In this document: one piece after another, positions 62,095 through 64,000 of the stretch
Layout of the letters: every line of letters starts with the position of its first letter
Numbering within the stretch: the first letter of the stretch is position 1
Origin: Evansella sp. AB-P1
GTDB taxonomy: Bacteria; Bacillota; Bacilli; Bacillales; Salisediminibacteriaceae
Reading direction: 5' to 3'
Length of the DNA stretch: 64,000 nucleotides
NCBI RefSeq assembly: GCF_029688925.1
Contig: NZ_JARUKY010000018.1
Location: forward strand, 1-64,000
The notes under the pieces: generated by a model
What the model was told of the DNA's origin: nothing
Databases searched by the model: none
The model's input: only the letters and a program-made list of their open reading frames with translations
Program-made: the position numbers and the translations under genes

Positions 62095-62785
62095 AAATAG
62101 AAACTCAAAACTATCCGATAAGCAAAGGAGCTTAGTAGCTCACTTTGATCAAAAATCTCCAATAGCAGAGCAATTTCGTACGTTACGAACGAATATTCAA
62201 TTTGCAGGAGTCGATAAAAAAATTCGAACAATGATGGTTACCTCCTCTACACCTGGTGAAGGGAAATCAACGACCATTGCCAATCTGGGTACAGTCTTGG
62301 CACAACAGCAAAAAAGAGTCCTAATCATAGATGGGGACTTAAGAAAGCCAACAGCACATTTCACCTTTCAATTACCAAATCAAACAGGATTGACGAACGT
62401 GTTAACACGTCAATCGTCCTTTGATGATGCCGTGAAAGAAACAATGGTGCCATATTTAGAAGTGTTAACTTCTGGTCCGCTACCTCCTAACCCTAGTGAA
62501 TTATTAGGATCAAAGGCTATGAGAGATCTCGTAAAAGAACTAGAAATGGTTTATGACTATATTTTGTTTGATGCACCACCAGTAAATGCAGTTACAGATC
62601 CACAAATTCTATCTAAGCTTACGGACGGCGTTATCCTTGTGGTTCGTAGTGGCAAGACAGAAGAGGATGCTGCGAAGAAAGCGGTAGAATCATTAAAGAA
62701 GGTTGATGCTACCATTTTAGGGGCAGTATTAAATGATCAAAAGATGAAGGATTCCCAATACTATTACTACTACGGAGAAAAATAA
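62075..62785 (+). CDS. BY-type tyrosine kinase (CpsD/CapB family)
   Basis: 236 aa. Walker A TPGEGKSTT, Walker A' VLIIDGDLRKP, Walker B YILFDAPPV, and the autophosphorylated C-terminal tyrosine cluster YYYYYG. The order matches YwqD/CapB. It phosphorylates itself and, in Bacillus, other proteins such as UDP-glucose dehydrogenases and SSB. The GTG start lies inside the adaptor gene. With the adaptor and phosphatase it controls polymer length and export. Confidence 0.95.
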   Translation: MKTLARRNRNSKLSDKQRSLVAHFDQKSPIAEQFRTLRTNIQFAGVDKKIRTMMVTSSTPGEGKSTTIANLGTVLAQQQKRVLIIDGDLRKPTAHFTFQLPNQTGLTNVLTRQSSFDDAVKETMVPYLEVLTSGPLPPNPSELLGSKAMRDLVKELEMVYDYILFDAPPVNAVTDPQILSKLTDGVILVVRSGKTEEDAAKKAVESLKKVDATILGAVLNDQKMKDSQYYYYYGEK

Positions 62786-62901
62786 TTGTATTTTTCTCCA
62801 AAATATAACAAATAATTCCCTTTTTTTATCAATTTCATAGTATAATAGTATCTACTGAATTCGATACTATTCTACAAAACTTATTAAGGAAGTGGGATAA
62901 T

Positions 62902-63669
62902 ATGATTGATCTTCATTGTCATATATTACCGAACGTTGATGATGGTTCCCAATCAGTAGAGGATACATTGAATATGGCTACTGTTGCAGTGGAGGAAGGC
63001 ATCACAACGATTGTGGCCACTCCCCATCATAAAAATGGACGTTATGAAAACAATAAAGCTACTATCGAGACTCGTGTAAATGAAGTAAATAAATTATTAA
63101 AGAAGAATAATATAGATGTGAATGTACTAGTAGGACAAGAGTGCCGGTTATACGGTGAAGTCTTACAAGATTATGAGGCTGGTAAGATTGCTACTCTAGC
63201 TAATAGTAATTATCTGTTTATAGAATTTCCGTCAAACCACGTTCCAAAATATACGAAGGATCTCTTTTATGACATTCAGTTATCAGGACTAACCCCGATT
63301 ATTGTCCATCCTGAAAGAAATAGTGAATTAATGGAACGACCAGAAAAGCTGTATGAATTCGTGAAAAACGGTGCTTTAACCCAAATTACAGCAGGAAGCG
63401 TTATTGGAGGTTTCGGTAAAAAAATTAAAAGTTTCACAGAAGAAATAATTGAAGCAAACCTATCTCATTTTCTAGCATCTGACGCACACAATACAACTAA
63501 CCGTACTTTTCATTTAAAAGCAGCCTATGACACAATACACCAGGAATACGGGGAAGCTATGGTTTATTTTTATTCAGAAAATGCAGAATTAGTGTTAGAG
63601 AATAATCATGTAATGGTAGAACAACCATCCACAATAAAACGACGTAAGAAATTGTTTGGAATATTTTAA
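62902..63669 (+). CDS. PHP-type tyrosine-protein phosphatase (CpsB/YwqE)
   Basis: 255 aa. PHP metal motifs IDLHCHILPNVDDGS (H5, H7) and VATPHHKNGRYEN, then GQECRLYGE, PIIVHPERNSEL and LASDAHNTTNR. It dephosphorylates the kinase and other proteins. AAGGAAGTGG lies upstream of the ATG. About 115 bases with no clear terminator separate it from the kinase gene, so it is likely in the same operon. Confidence 0.95.
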   Translation: MIDLHCHILPNVDDGSQSVEDTLNMATVAVEEGITTIVATPHHKNGRYENNKATIETRVNEVNKLLKKNNIDVNVLVGQECRLYGEVLQDYEAGKIATLANSNYLFIEFPSNHVPKYTKDLFYDIQLSGLTPIIVHPERNSELMERPEKLYEFVKNGALTQITAGSVIGGFGKKIKSFTEEIIEANLSHFLASDAHNTTNRTFHLKAAYDTIHQEYGEAMVYFYSENAELVLENNHVMVEQPSTIKRRKKLFGIF

Positions 63670-64000
63670 TCAACGGAATGCGAACGTTCGTTATATAGGT
63701 TTATTTTGTTTTATGGTAATGTCTCCTCACCTTTATCAACGGAGGCACTCGGCTTTGCTGTGGGAGGTATCCTCCTTAGGTGTTTGTTACCAGTGGTGCG
63801 GCGTGAGGAGAGGTTAGATGCCTTTTGTTTAGATGTTAGAAGTGGGAGGTTGGAAGTGGGTTATTGGTGGTAATGCCAATTCCTTCTATCTGACTCCTGC
63901 TCAAAACATCAAACGACTAGTAGCGACATCGTTCGACAAAATTATAACATTTGTTCTATTTATGCACAATAGATTTGCCTGAAAGTACATTTATAATGGG
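63670..64000. other. Window-end region without a gene
   Basis: GAACGTTC lies within CGAACGTTCG near 63682. A GAGG-rich segment (63740-63860) has GGAGGTATCCTCC as an inverted repeat. No reading frame of note; the capsule synthesis genes probably continue past the window end. Confidence 0.4.

Noticed and set aside
63676-63690. LexA box at CGAACGTTCG
   Set aside because: The Bacillus LexA box needs four bases between CGAAC and GTTCG; here they overlap directly.

Overview
The window looks like the chromosome of an endospore-forming, low-GC Gram-positive of the family Bacillaceae. The support is a complete GerA-type germinant receptor operon with a sigma-G-like promoter, homologs of the sporulation checkpoint protein Sda and the anti-repressor SinI, strong AGGAGG ribosome binding sites, many TTG and GTG starts, and several Bacillus-only families (CBO0543, DUF3231, DUF3784). 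Genus and species cannot be fixed from the sequence alone; an alkaliphilic or halophilic relative of Bacillus is a guess. I see no rRNA, tRNA, CRISPR array, phage or transposase gene. Layout: 1-5.0 kb holds a tandem hairpin-repeat array followed by small membrane-protein genes on the minus strand. 5.0-8.7 kb carries a short unlisted sda-like gene, a LytTR response regulator and a hybrid histidine kinase with a MEDS sensor. 8.7-20.1 kb is an accessory stretch of small membrane proteins, a HAD hydrolase, a nucleotidyltransferase and a GNAT acetyltransferase, interrupted by large repeat arrays. 20.5-24.3 kb is the gerA-type operon (minus strand) with its promoter. 24.5-35.8 kb mixes DUF3231 and CBO0543 proteins, a lipoprotein and more repeat arrays. 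35.9-39 kb has an ACR3-like transporter, an Fe-S metallochaperone and modAB without modC. 39.6-42 kb has a GNAT enzyme and a second DUF3231 gene. 42.4-51.9 kb is the main metabolic locus: a LacI-type regulator, a PotABCD-type ABC importer, nucleoside hydrolase, ribokinase, an adenine-deaminase-family enzyme and nucleoside 2-deoxyribosyltransferase. I infer that it imports and dismantles purine nucleosides, possibly modified ones. 52.9-59 kb has a lysine/ornithine N-hydroxylase, a SinI-like peptide, a PAS-GGDEF-EAL protein and a chemotaxis receptor. 59.7-63.7 kb has an LCP ligase and a capsule or exopolysaccharide chain-length control operon (adaptor, tyrosine kinase, phosphatase). The striking feature is the repeat content. 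At least six families fill the intergenic space: (A) about 51-bp hairpin units CCTGCAAA...TTTGCAGG in long tandem arrays; (B) about 27-bp units carrying gCTCATAG/gATCATAG; (C) a 'cap' module TTTGCTaGGTTTAAGCAGG at the edges of A arrays; (D) a CCCGCA...TGCGGG version of A; (E) a dispersed module with CATGGTGCAAA and GTCTACCCTGAAAATAC; and (G) cassettes with conserved inverted ends GGGACGGTTCT / AGAACCGTCCC around variable interiors that often contain a terminator hairpin. G cassettes occur only between 35.8 and 54.9 kb and in two cases supply the stop codon of the neighbouring gene. I consider the G cassettes and the strand-polarised A/C arrays the best candidates for something not yet described.
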